Assembly (NCBI GenBank): GCA_037957365.1
Contig: JARHVA010002125.1
Coordinates: 1,439,001 to 1,503,000, forward strand
From: Torreya grandis
Lineage: Eukaryota; Streptophyta; Pinopsida; Cupressales; Taxaceae
DNA: 64,000 nt
Direction: 5' to 3'
Shown here: positions 34,916 through 45,621 of the stretch, piece after piece
Position numbering within the stretch: the first letter of the stretch is position 1
Layout: the number at the start of each line of letters is the position of its first letter
Made by a program: the position numbers and the translations under genes
The notes under the pieces: model-generated
The model's input: only the letters and a program-made list of their open reading frames with translations
Told to the model about the DNA's origin: nothing
Databases searched by the model: none

Positions 34916-36580
34916 AGGATGGAACTCACACCATGGAAACATTGAATTTTTAGTTATAAATTGGTTGTGAGTAAGCTGACCAAGAAACTATTTGGCATAA
35001 TCCAAACCATTCTTTTAACTATTTATTTATACTTGTATAGTATATAGAAGTAGTGAGTGGTGTTAGATAGCTGCAAGATCTTATGTGTTAACATTTCATG
35101 CATAATTCCAACTGGGTGAGTCAAGAATTTTTGCCCATAAGCACATGATTCCAAACATCTAAGTGGTGAGCACATGAATATTACTAGGCATGAGTAGAAG
35201 ATACATGTGTGCAAGAATAATAGTGCAGGGCACTTAGAGGCCTAAGAATAAACCACTCTAGTGCTACCTTTGTATTATAATTACAAGAAGACACATTGAT
35301 CAATCTAATTCTAGAGACCTCAAAAAATAAAAATTGAAGATGGTCAACATAGTTGAGCTCAAGACAAAAATTGAAGATGCTCAACTTGGTAAAGTGTAAG
35401 GAATCAAGTGAAGACATACAATCTAATCGTGCACAAGAGAACTAGGAAAGGAGATTAAGCATCAAAGGGTCAGTGAAATGGATTTTTATGGGGTAGGATA
35501 GGCCAAGGCAAGATGTCATGAAATAAATCAACCAAGGTAGAGAAGTGCACATGAAATATGAGTGAAGCTAGGAAAAGTGGAACTAAGGAGGTTAAATTAT
35601 GCACATGTGAGGCACTACACCCAATTTTACATAAGGAAGGTGAAGGTCATGCCAAATTTTATAAGCATAAGAGGATTTCATCTAAGATAACTAAAATCCA
35701 CCTAGAAATGAGTGCAAAGTGACCATTTGAACCACACATCACTTCATTAAAAATCCATTAGAAGCATTCAATGAGGTGGTGGTGGCAACACAAAGATATG
35801 CATTTAATGCATATAGTATAAGATATTTTCAAGGATCTCATAGATTTTTTTCATTTTCTAATAAATTAAGGCACCCATGCCATTACACCTACATTAATAA
35901 TGGTAGTTGACAAGTGAAGGGTATAAAATGGTAAATGGAAAATTTGCTTAGGTTACCAAGTTTAAGCTAACTCTAAGACTTGGTGCAAACCTAGTAAGAA
36001 ACCATAGAGCCAAAGAAGAACCCTATCATAATGAGAATTTAAGTGATCTAAGCACCTAGAGTGAAAAAAAGAATAGAAATAAAAAGTGCATTCATAGTGA
36101 ATACCAGTGTAAAGGATTGAAGAGAGAGGATTGGGTAGAGAATCAAGTTAAACTAAGAAGTTATTTCTTAGGCCACTATTAATAGCCAGTGAAGTTCAGA
36201 GCCAAGAACATAGTTGGAGATCCCATGACTATAGAAGTGCCATCCACCATTTGATGCTTTGAAAAATCACACCTCCCTAAATTCAATACAAGCTTATTTA
36301 GAATGTTAAACAAGAGGAAGGTAACAAGCTCTGCATCAGTGCAGCTAGAACCAAAGAGGGTGAAAATCATAGACGAGATGATGGCCACCCAGACCAAGGC
36401 ATAGCCAGTTAAAGTTATTAGCATCACTATGGTATATATCAAGATACTAATCAAGATGTCATGCCAATACATGTAGTATCCCTCAGAGGTTCATGTGGGG
36501 GAGAGTTGGTGCTTATTTGTGCATAATTACCAACTCAAGGAATACAGCCATTAGATGTCAAGTCACTTCCAAGACTTGGC
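34916..36580 (+). other. Gyp3 non-coding segment after integrase
   Basis: No gene is recognised. The frames on the minus strand here (35023-35417, 36179-36472) lack any family feature and are treated as chance. It may be an untranslated spacer before the extra ORF. Confidence 0.4.
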
Positions 36581-36587
36581 ATAGGAC

Positions 36588-39500
36588 TAGATGGTAGATA
36601 CATGGTGTAAGACCCTAGAAGGTGATGCCCTATTTGATGTCTCAATTCAAGATAATTTGACCACTTTTATTTTAATTCAACTCTATGAGTTTCCCTCCTT
36701 TATAAATCTAGAGGAACTTATCCAATTATTTCTCTTACACATCCATGAAGACCACATATATTTCATGGGATGGCAAATGAATATCTTTACATAGATGATC
36801 AAAAGGATAAGTAGGCTTTTATATACTAGTAGAAACATCCACCAACTAATGGATGATGTTGAATAAGTGAAGTGCATCATAAATCTCCTCAACTACTTTA
36901 AGGGGGGTTTTGTGTTCCCCTTTATCAAGTGTGAGGACCCTAACATGAGGGTCATGGAATGCCTCATGATTTCAAAGTTATGTCTAGGTAGATAATGGAT
37001 AAATGTGTCAAAGGCATATCTATACATGGCCTTTTACATGGTGTGGGGTGTCCAATTTAATATCACCAAGTTCATTATGGAGGAGTTGGTCAAGAAAGCA
37101 CTGGAGTGTCATAACACCAAAGGGGCCTTCAAGTGGGTGGCCATCCTCATATTGATCATAATGGAAGAAATTAGGATCCCAAATGGGAGTGAAGATAATA
37201 TGTGGGTGTTCTTATAACACCATGAATCCCCTACATAGAATTATAAGGACTACACCTACCCCACCTCCTTCATCCCAAAATATAAGACATGTATAATATG
37301 CTAGTGTGAGATGTATATTGAAGCCTTTGAATTAGAGTGGTGCATTCCCTAGGGGCTTCCCCAAAGCATGTTCAAGATGGCATATTTTGTCATAATACAA
37401 CACTAAAGTGTCATATGCATGGCATTGAAAGATGGAAATAGGTTAGGATGGTTTAGTCTCACCTTTACCTTCTCATTATAATACTTCAAGGACATGTTGC
37501 ACCAGATCTTTAACACACAAAAGATGGACATTCTAGTTAAGAAACTAGATGCAAAAAGGTGAAGGTTGAGGCATATGTTTCCTCATGTAGATGGAAGAGC
37601 TATAGAAGAGGCATAATATGCCTTAGATCGAATGGAATTTGATCCCATTCAAGAGGTCACCATCCTTGGTTTCATCCATAGACTATACTACAAGGTGAAG
37701 CCATGAAAGACTTCCAGCATCAAGTTAAGCATCAAGCAAGAAGAAGACCCCCCAATCCATATCAAGGATGAAGGAACCCCAGTTCCCACCAAAAATAAAA
37801 AGTCTTCAAAGAAGAAGAAAGGGGATACTTTAGAGGAAATAGAAGAGTGGCTCAAGTTGAATATCACTTCAAAAGGTGAAACATATCCTTTGACCTCCAT
37901 ATATAAATGCATACACTTCACGACAAAGCCTTCCTCTAATGTCAGGAAAAAGAAGAAGAAGAAGGCTCCTCCTATGGTGCAAAGGATAGTCATATTTGAG
38001 GAAGAGGAAGAAGAAGAGGAAGAATAGGGTGTGATGGGAACCTACATCATACCCAACGATGAAGAGTCCTTTTCAAGTGAATAAACCCCCTCCCTACCAC
38101 CGCTAAGCTAGAAAAGTGATGGTGGAGATTAAGGAAGCTTGGTTTTATTGAATCCAAAATATAGAGGGTATAGGAGCTATGAGAACAAAAAGAAGAAATA
38201 ACTAAGGTAGGGGTGTCAAAGGAAGTCATTAAGATGGTGGAGGCCAAGGAGCCCAAAAAAGAGGAGTGCAAGGTGCATATGGGAGAAGGAATTCAGGAAG
38301 GAGAAATGGGAAAAGAGCTTGAGGAGGTAACCCATTTAGGTTTAATTATAGAAGAACAATTATATCTCTAGTGGAAGGACATGGGCCTTGACTAAGGGAA
38401 TATTGACATAGTTTTAATGTTGTACCATAAGCGTAACAAAATGAAATCCAAAGGCATGTCCCAAGCTGAGATCTATCAACTAGAGGCCAAGGAAATAAGA
38501 GAGAGAGAGAAATGAAATGTGTAACATAAACCACATAAAGGAAGTTAAAAAAAGAAAAGGCCCAAAGAGAGGAGATAAAAATAAAATCTAAGAGAAGAGA
38601 GAACAAGGAGAAAGTAGCCCAGGAGGAAAGGGCAATAATGATAAAGGAAAGAGAAGAGAAGGTTGCCTCTATCATGGAACCAAAGAAGGAAAGAAGGATA
38701 GAGATAGTGTCAATCACCTCCACCAGAATAGTAGAAGAAGTTGCATAATATGCATGCCTTAGCTCTGAAGGGGTACCTAGAGATAAATAAGGTGATTCCA
38801 GTGCCTTAGAAAAGCAAATAGAGATGGAGACAAAGTTTATGTTAGGGAAAGGAGAGTAAAAAGCTAATGAAATGGAAGCTCGTAGCAAAGAGACTCTATA
38901 AGAAGAAATGGATGTGGGGGAAACATCCACCAAAAAAAATCCACAAGAGTAAGAACATGATGGTGAATTGAGCACCAAATAAATAAAAGAAGTGGACAAG
39001 GGGGAAAAGTCTGAAGAAGAACCCTAAGATGATGATGAAGAAGAATAAGAAGGGGAAGAAGAGGGCACTAATACTAGCACCAACACTAGCGAGGAAGAAT
39101 AGATAGGTGAGGATAAGGAGTATGAACTAGGAAATAGGGAAAAGAAATAGAAATAATTCAAGGAGGATGAGTAATTATACATGATGGAGTGCATGCCACC
39201 AAAGACTACCATGACCCTAATGCACCATCATGTTTCTTAGACATTAGATTACTATATGGACAAGCTCAAATTTGAGGTTCTAATCAAATCAATTTAGAAT
39301 GCCAAGAATCTAAAGGAAGGGTATGAATACCAATTCCTTTATCCTTATGATATGAACCCCATGTGATCATCTAATGCCCTAATCAATATGGCCTCTGTAG
39401 TAATGTCTAATAACATCATCAATGATGTTCACACATATAAATGGAAGAAGATAGTTAAAAAGTAGAGAAAGAGCTTAAGGTAAAAAATCTCAACCTTAAA

Positions 39501-40150
39501 TAGCTAGGAGAGTATATAGAAGAGGTGAATACATACCTCTTAGATGGCATGGATACCTTAAAGATGAAGGAAGTAGACTAAGTCTATGTGCTTTTGGAGA
39601 AGATGCTCCCTAGGATAAGGTTGGCACTCGAGGACCAAATAGACCTTTATGAGGCCTTAAGAGGAGAGTTGAATAAAAATTTGGATGTGATAGAATACCT
39701 CTTCACCAAATTTGAAGAAGGCATAAAGGAAGTAGATGTTATATTTTACAACTTTTCCAATTAGGCAGTAGTCATTGATGTGTGCCTTAAGAAGGTAAAA
39801 GAAGAAAAGGATGCTTTGTTTCAATATTCCTTCATGGTAACCAAGATCGATCATGTTTAAGTAATGGAAAAGGTCAATTCCTTAAGTTCTAAATGAAAAA
39901 ATTAGGAGAAAGACTTAGATGTGGTCTTCTATGCCTTTCAAAAAAAGGTCAATGACCAAGGGGAGATCTTAGATGGTGGGGTGAAGCATGTAAAAGAAAG
40001 GCTTAAAGCCTTTAGAAAGGAACTAGAAAGCATGAACATGTTTGCTCTCAAGGCCACATCCACTAAATAAGATGGTTTCATTGAATAAATTAAGGATTCT
40101 ATCCAAGGTTTTGAAATTTTCAAAGTAGACTTAGAGTAGGGTGAACCCAA
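36588..40150 (+). pseudogene. Extra charged ORF of Gyp3 downstream of integrase, decayed
   Basis: In the plus strand a long reading is interrupted by scattered stops. A first part (about 36591-37480) includes VSKAYLYMAFYMVWGVQF, KFIMEELVKKALECHNTKGAFKWVAILI and EEIRIPNG. It is weakly reminiscent of the putative plant transposon protein domain of Athila-like elements. Then MDILVKKLDAKR and a strongly charged part follow: KNKKSSKKKKGDTLEEIEEWL, KKKKKKAPPM, a run of Glu near 38000, and Lys/Glu-rich likely coiled-coil sequence to about 39100. Next comes LDYYMDKLKFEVLIKS...YEYQFLYPYDMNP (about 39240-39360). Minus-strand frames here are shadows of the acidic repeats. Function unknown. Confidence 0.45.
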
Positions 40151-40199
40151 ATTTTACACTCTAAGGTGTTAAAAGACTAGTTCAGGGTGGACTAGAAAT

Positions 40200-40213
40200 T
40201 TTGTATGGGGTAA
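40200..40213 (+). other. Gyp3 polypurine tract candidate
   Basis: TTGTATGGGGTAA lies directly before the 3' LTR start at 40214. It is short and partly decayed. Confidence 0.4.
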
Positions 40214-40713
40214 TGTTGGGCCCCATTTTGTATTAACTATGTGAACTATGCCAAATAGACTTATCTTAGCATGAGGAAACCTTTGGAGTGGTTTCTCCCC
40301 TTTTTTTACATTTTAGTTCTAGTTGGAGGAGTCCCTAAGGATCTCGCACCAGCTGGTAGGCAATTATGTGGTACCAACTTTTAAAGGGCATCCCTACCAG
40401 AACTTGTACATGGAAGCTCAAGAAGCATGGATGTTGAAAGAATGGTATAGGTGATATTTTAGCTTCCCAACAATATCTTAGCATATGGCATGCACTCATC
40501 TAACTTGGGTAGCATAGTGAAGTCGATGGACTCGTGATAGCTCATCATTTGACATGTGCCCATCCGACCTAGAAAGGAGAGGCCCAATAACTTATAAAAA
40601 AAGCTCACATTTGAAGATCAATTAAGAGGTGAATGATATATAAAAGCTTGGATAAAATGAAAATCAAACCTAAGTCTTTATATTTTGCATATGTTAGATT
40701 AAGTATTTGAATG
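40214..40713 (+). repeat. Gyp3 3' LTR, first part
   Basis: It starts TGTTGGGCCCC and matches 26382-26880 of the 5' LTR. It stops at GAATG (40709-40713), where Pal2 entered. Confidence 0.9.
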
Positions 40714-40938
40714 TGTTGGGTGAATATTTTGTCGTCAACTAACTGATGACAAACTGGGTATATCAACCACAGCATAGAGAGATTTACACCACAAAAAGTA
40801 TGATTTTACCAAATCTGTATGAGGTAAATCTCTCCTCTCATCAAGGGGAGGTTCCCTATGACTACTTATATGCTATATGTATATATAATTAAGCTAAAAA
40901 TAACACAAGGGGTGATATAACAGCATCTACCTCTCTTT
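40714..40938 (-). repeat. Pal2 3' end: last 225 bp of U5
   Basis: It aligns to 44199-44423 and, inverted, to the end of the right arm. Alignment stops at CTACCTCTCTTT. Beyond it the pol sequence begins without any 3' UTR, U3 or R, so a deletion or template jump joins RNase H to U5. Confidence 0.88.
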
Positions 40939-40952
40939 GTACTGAACTCCTG

Positions 40953-41330
40953 CTAGGTCAAAATGGATTTCACTATTATGTTGGGTACGAGAACTTTGGT
41001 GTGAGAATTCAGGATATAAAACCTGAAATGCTTGACCGCTTTAACCACTGTGTATGCATGCTTCTCTATAAGAGAATATTTCAGCTCATGAACCTTGAGT
41101 GGACAACCCATAAAAGAGATAGGAGATTCTACACCTTCTTGATTTTGTTGGACCAAAATGGCTGATAGTGTATGCTTGGAAGCATAACTATATATTTTGA
41201 AACTTTTAGTATAATCTAGACAAACCAAGACTGGTGCACGGGCAATTGCTTCCTTAATTTCTTTGAATGTCGATTTGCCCTCAGCATTCCACCTAAATGT
41301 AGCATTGCCCTTCATCATGTTAATAATGTG
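40953..41330 (-). pseudogene. Pal2 Ty3-type RNase H
   Basis: It reads FRWNAEGKSTFKEIKEAIARAPVL, then IYSYASKHTLSAILVQQNQEG (first catalytic residue read as Tyr-Ala-Ser in place of TDAS), SPISFMGCPLKVHELKYSLIEKHAYTVVKAVKHFRFYIL (Glu present), and HTKVLVPN in place of a HTDHxxL motif. The frame is open for 121 residues and shared with RT. It ends at the junction to the truncated U5. Confidence 0.8.
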
Positions 41331-42251
41331 ACAGGTTTTCTCAGCAAAATCAGGAATGAACCTTCAAAGAAAATTCACCTTTCCAAAGAAAGAGTGAACT
41401 GCGGTCTTGCTAGTAGGTAGAGTAAGTTCTTGAATGGACTTGACTCTCTCTGAATTAATTTTAATACCTTCACAGGACATAATGTGTCTGAGAAGTTTCC
41501 CTTTAGTTACTCTGAAGATAGATTTCTTTGGGTTTAAAGAAATACCATTCTAACGACAGCATTCCAGTATCCTTTGCAAATGGTGAACATGCTCAGAATG
41601 ATGTTTTGAAAACACTATCAGATCATCCAGGTATACTACAATGAATTTTCCCATCTCATCTTTGAAAGCGAGATCCATCACCCTTTGAAATGTGGCACCT
41701 ACATTTATCAGACCAAAAGGCATTCTTCGATAAGTGAATGTGCCCCAAGGTGTGGTGAATGTTATTTTATGTTGATCTACTTTTCTGACTTTGACCTAAT
41801 TGTACCCCAAAAAGCCATCCATCATTGATAACATTTATGAACCTGTTACCATCTAAAAAAATTGATCCATGATAGGAAGAGGGTAGTTGTATTTTAAAGA
41901 TAACTGGTTTAAGTTCCTGAAATCCATGTAGATTCAAATTTCACCATTCTTCTTCCTGACAGGCACTATATTGGCAATCCATGTTGAGTGATGGATTGGG
42001 AAAATTATCCAGGTGTCAAGCATCTTTTGTATCTCAGCTAAAATAGTACCTAAGATTTTTGGGTTATATTACCTGGACTTTTGCTTGTAAGGTATAGATT
42101 TGGCCTTTAGAGGAATATCGTGGCAAATGTCATTTGGCCTGAGTGATTTCAGATCATCGTAGAAATAGGCCAATACATCTATATACTGGTGAAGTAAACT
42201 AGCAAGCTTAAATCTTTCCTCAGGAGTGCAGCATTTCCCAATGTTTACCAT
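41331..42251 (-). pseudogene. Pal2 reverse transcriptase
   Basis: The best preserved RT in the window. From the N-terminus: ERFKLASLLHQYIDVLAYFYDDL, DIPLKAKSIPYKQKSR, WIANIVPVRKKNGEI-stop-IYMDFRNLN, YPLPIMDQ, MLSMMDGFLGYN, ITFTTPWGTFTYRRMPFGLINVGATFQRVMDLAF and the catalytic FIVVYLDDLIVFS (about 41615-41655). Then SLNPKKSIFRVTKGKLLRHIMS and SIQELTLPTSKTAVHSFFGKVNFL follow. The YLDD box is intact. About seven stops occur, mostly where Arg, Gln or Trp is expected. The frame differs from the upstream protease/RNase H frame, with a shift near 42300. Confidence 0.88.
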
Positions 42252-42358
42252 TTTAGGATCTTGCTTGGTTTTAAAGTTTATCTGATCAAAATCTTGAGAG
42301 GAGTTCGATTCTATTCATTATTGTTTATTAAACCTGTCATGGTTATCAAACAACTTCT

Positions 42359-43012
42359 CTAGGGAAACCAGGCCTTTGGGAATCTTATTCCCTTTAAGCT
42401 GTAGAAAATCCTCACATGTATCTGTATTTGACTCAAGAGTTGCTTCACATTCTCAGAGTTTACTACCTTCAAAATGCAGTTGTTCAAAACTATCCTTTTG
42501 CTCCAAGAAGGCAATGATTTGGTCATGTTATTAAATACTTGCCAATGGCCGGCATTATCAGGGACACTTGGCCAAAAGACTAGTTCAATAGTGTACTTAT
42601 CTCCCTTAAAGTTTGGGTGAGGAACTAAGAGAGTAGTAGAGATAGCTAATGCATCTGCCCAGTCATTAAATTCCCTTGGAATGGTGGAGATATTGAAAGC
42701 ATCAAAATTTTCAATTTGATCCCATACCAAATTGCGATAGTGGTGCAAGCTTTCATTTTGCATCTGATAGAGGTTCCTCACTTGGTAGACTATCAACTTA
42801 GCATCCCCTTTAGCATGGAGTAGCCTAATGCCCTTTTCTTTGGCAGCCTGTAGTCCAAGCAATAGGGATTCATACTCAGCCATGTTGTTGGTATTGTTAA
42901 ACTACAATTTGTAGGATAAAGGAATAATGTCTCCTTGAGGAGATACCAACACAACCCCGGCTCCCAAACCAGTAGAAGAGTAGCTGTCATCAAATTCTAA
43001 GGTCCATACCTC
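42359..43012 (-). pseudogene. Pal2 second RNase H, between protease and RT
   Basis: An RNase H fold with all four expected acidic positions visible: WTLEFDDSYSSTG (Asp, about 42980-43000), NNMAEYESLLLGLQAA (Glu), LLHAKGDAKLIVYQV (Asp) and IPREFNDWADALA (Asp, about 42640-42670). LVSPQGDIIPLSYKL is the family signature shared with the Tat aRNH. It is in one frame with protease upstream, with a single stop near 42902, followed by about 100 residues of linker (LVPHPNFKGDKYTIELVFW...) and then RT. The placement before RT is shared with Tat1. Confidence 0.82.
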
Positions 43013-43918
43013 ATTAGACGCTACTTTTCTTTTGAAAACTCCTTCATTTGAGGAAAGAGGCTCTTTCGTGTGTTCATTTTGATTTGTCAATTTTCCTACT
43101 ATGTCAGCTGAACACAATCTCAAGTTATCATCCGTGAGAGTTTCATCAAATGCCTCATGGATCCCGTTTGTAGATAGGAAGTATTTTCCCATGCCTAAGG
43201 ACTCAAATAAAATTTGAGCTTTTGGTGCTGACGATCGAGTAACTACATACCTTGCTTCTTTTTCAGGAAGCAACTTCTTCATGACACCTTGGATTGGGAT
43301 CCTTGCTTCTGACAAGTCCATACTTAGTTCACCTCTAATGTCTTTGCAAAAAATTTGCCTGAGTAAGATGTCATAAGATGCTGGAACATTGGCCACTAAA
43401 ACTGTCATTTTTATCTACTTTTCTAGAAAATCTGTGAAAGCATATTGAGCATCTTTTATTTGACCAAGGAGGGGAACTTGCTTATTTTCCATAGAAAAAT
43501 GCCTCCCAAAAGTTTTGGTTAGAGTTAGGCCAAGAGAATCCACCACCTTCGCAGGCATGACATTATCTGAGGCTCCAGAGTCTATAATATAATTACTCAG
43601 TTTATAACCATTTATAAGCAGGGAAACGTAGAAAGGTTCTATTTTCTCAGGAGCAACAGGGGGAGTCACAACAAGATTGTTTTTGGCTAGTTTATCTTTA
43701 GGATGATCATGAACGGCCTTCAAAAAATCTTGTCCTATGGGGACAGCTTTGTTTTTCACATATTCTGCTAACCTATCAAATTGTTCTGGGTTAGCCCTCA
43801 AATATTCAACCTCTGTCATTTGAATTTTAGTCTTTCTAGCATGATTAATTATATCAAATAATTGAAAAGAACTTGAAATAGAGGAAGAGAGTCCATCATC
43901 AGGGACTTTAGTAGGCAT
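43013..43918 (-). pseudogene. Pal2 aspartic protease
   Basis: EKIEPFYVSLLINGYKLSNYIIDSGASDNVMPAKVVDSLGL (active-site DSG at about 43571-43584) and FSMENKQVPLLGQIKDAQYAF, then one stop, then MTVLVANVPASYDILLRQ and RGELSMDLSEARIPIQGVMKKLLPEKEARYVV. It is closely similar to Tat1 residue by residue. A C-terminal spacer leads to the RNase H. Confidence 0.87.
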
Positions 43919-43993
43919 GGCACTGGTCTAAGCAACAGAAGTGGAAGGTATCGAGTGATTGGAGGTACTTACTTTTTTATGAATTACTTAATC

Positions 43994-44198
43994 TTATAAT
44001 TGTGGGGGCAATGGAGTCCCTCGTTTAGCAATAGAAACCATTGGCCGGGGTTCTTCCTCCGCCTTTCCTTTGTCAGTCTGTGAAGCTGACTGATTCTGAG
44101 ATCTAGTGAAAATAGCATAAGATCCATCCAAACCCTCCTCTTTACTTCCAGCATCATCTTGGTAATCCAGGAAACCAATATTGGAGTCGTCAAAAAAT
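43994..44198 (-). pseudogene. Pal2 gag tail joined directly to the primer-binding site
   Basis: SNIGFLDYQDDAGSKEEGLDGSYAIFTRSQNQSASQTDKGKAEEEP matches the last part of Tat1 gag. The sequence ATTTTTTGACGACTCC between it and the LTR end is the primer-binding-site region. The main gag body (about 1.2 kb in Tat1) is therefore deleted between GACTCC and the tail. Confidence 0.8.
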
Positions 44199-45616
44199 TG
44201 TTGGGTGAATATTTTGTCGTCAACTAACTGATGACAAAATGGGTATATCAACCATAGCATAGGGAGATTTACACCATGAAAAGTATGGGTTTACCAGATC
44301 TATACGAGTTAAATCTCTCCTCTCATCAAGGGGAGGTTCCCTATGAATACTTATACACTATATGTATATATAATTAAGCAGAAAATAACACATGGGGTGA
44401 TATAATACCATCTACCTCTCTTTTTCAGAGGTAATGTATAAAGAATGAAAGAGGGAAATCCTAGTCCTTAGCTAACAACATTCCTCTTCTTTTAGGAATG
44501 GTATCAAATGGGAAGCAGAAAATCACCTGAAGTAACAAAATCCACAAGAACACTCACGTAAGAACAAAGTCTTCTGTAGCCTCCTTCACTAATCCAAAAC
44601 AAACGTAACCGTAGAGTGAAATAAAGCAAAAAGTCTCCGCCTGAAACTACAAAAGATAATTGAATCTCAAAGATAAAAGTAGCTCAAAGTCTATCCTCTA
44701 CCTTTTAGAAGTGCTCTCAGATAATATTAACACACCTACTTTGCTTATTAAGTTAGATAAATAAGAGATTATCAGGAAAGAGAACATAAGAAACTGTTTC
44801 CTAGACAACATAGATAACTTCAACACAAAGTCTGAAATAAACATGCTTCCCATTCATTCAACAAAATATCTTGTAAAAATTATGAGCAAACACTCTGCCG
44901 AAATTGAAGCAATTTTTGAGACTTTGTGCTCAAATTTGTAAATCATATTTTGTTGAATGAATGGGAAGCAGGTTTATTTCAGACTTTGTGTTGAAGTTAT
45001 CTGTGTTGTCTAGGAAACAGTTTCTTATGTTCTCTTTCCTGATAATCTCTTGTTTATCTGACTTAATAAGCAAAGTGGGTGTGTTAATATTATCTGAGAG
45101 CACTTCTAAAAGGTAGAGGATAGACTTTGAGCTACTTTTATCTTTGAGATTTAGTTATCTTTTGTAGTTTTAGGCAAAGACTTTGTGCTTCATTTCACTC
45201 TACGATTACGTTTGTCCTGGATCAGTGAAGGAGGATACAGAAGACTTTGTGCTTACGTGAGTGTTCTTGTGGATTTTGTTACTTCAAGTGATTTTCTGCT
45301 TCCTGTTTGATACCATTATTGAAAGAAGAGGAATGTTGTTAGCTAAGGACTAGGATTTCCCTCTTTTGTTCTTTATACATTACCTCTAAAAAAAGAGAGG
45401 TAGATGTTGTTATATCACCCCATGTGTTATTTTTTGCTTAATTATATATACATATAGCATATAAGTATTCATAGGGAACCTCCCCTTGATGAGAGGAGAG
45501 ATTTACCTCGTACATATCTGGTAAACCCATACTTTTCGTGGTGTAAATCTCCCTATGCTGTGGTTGATATACCCATTTTGTCATTAGTTAGTTGACGACA
45601 AAATATTCACCCAATA
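44199..45616. repeat. Giant inverted repeat: R-U5 arms of about 671 bp around a 75-bp centre
   Basis: The left arm 44199-44869 is the reverse complement of the right arm 44945-45616 with a small percentage of mismatches. The centre 44870-44944 occurs once. Aligned to the Tat1 LTR, the right arm plus centre (747 bp) starts about 20-30 bp downstream of the TATA box and runs to the U5 end, so it is R-U5 with no U3. The left arm lacks only the first 75 bp of R. Confidence 0.9.
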
Positions 45617-45621
45617 GAATG
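45617..45621. repeat. Right target-site duplication of Pal2 (GAATG)
   Basis: Identical to 40709-40713. Comparison with AAGTATTTGAACATATA in the intact 5' LTR of Gyp3 (about 26868) shows where the uninterrupted site was. Confidence 0.9.

Larger units (their letters stand above)
40714..45616 (-). mobile_element. Pal2: Tat1-family insertion with U5 ends facing outward at both termini
   Basis: Flanked by GAATG at 40709-40713 and 45617-45621. The left end (TGTTGGGTGAATATTTTG) is the reverse complement of the right end (CAAAATATTCACCCAATA), and both are the U5 end of the family LTR. On the minus strand the order is antisense U5-R (45616 to 44945), a 75-bp single-copy centre, sense R-U5 (44869-44199), primer-binding-site remnant, gag tail, protease, RNase H, RT, Ty3 RNase H, and the last 225 bp of U5 (40938-40714). 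No U3 is present. Integrase, most of gag, and everything from RNase H to mid-U5 are missing. The uninterrupted target site can be read in the Gyp3 5' LTR. Confidence 0.88.

Noticed and set aside
36179..36472. 97-residue minus-strand frame with hydrophobic stretches (possible env-like protein)
   Set aside because: It is opposite in strand to Gyp3, and no signal peptide followed by a coherent domain can be recognised.
38346..38999. A 217-residue open frame on the minus strand, hydrophobic and Ser/Phe-rich, looking like a membrane protein
   Set aside because: It is the complement of the Lys/Glu-rich plus-strand ORF of Gyp3; GAA/AAG-rich sequence automatically gives open Phe/Ser/Leu-rich frames on the other strand.
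44199..45616. Interpretation as two separate solo LTRs inserted head to head
   Set aside because: Only one pair of GAATG duplications exists and it brackets 40714-45616. Neither arm has a U3 start, and the arms end at the same internal point near the cap site.
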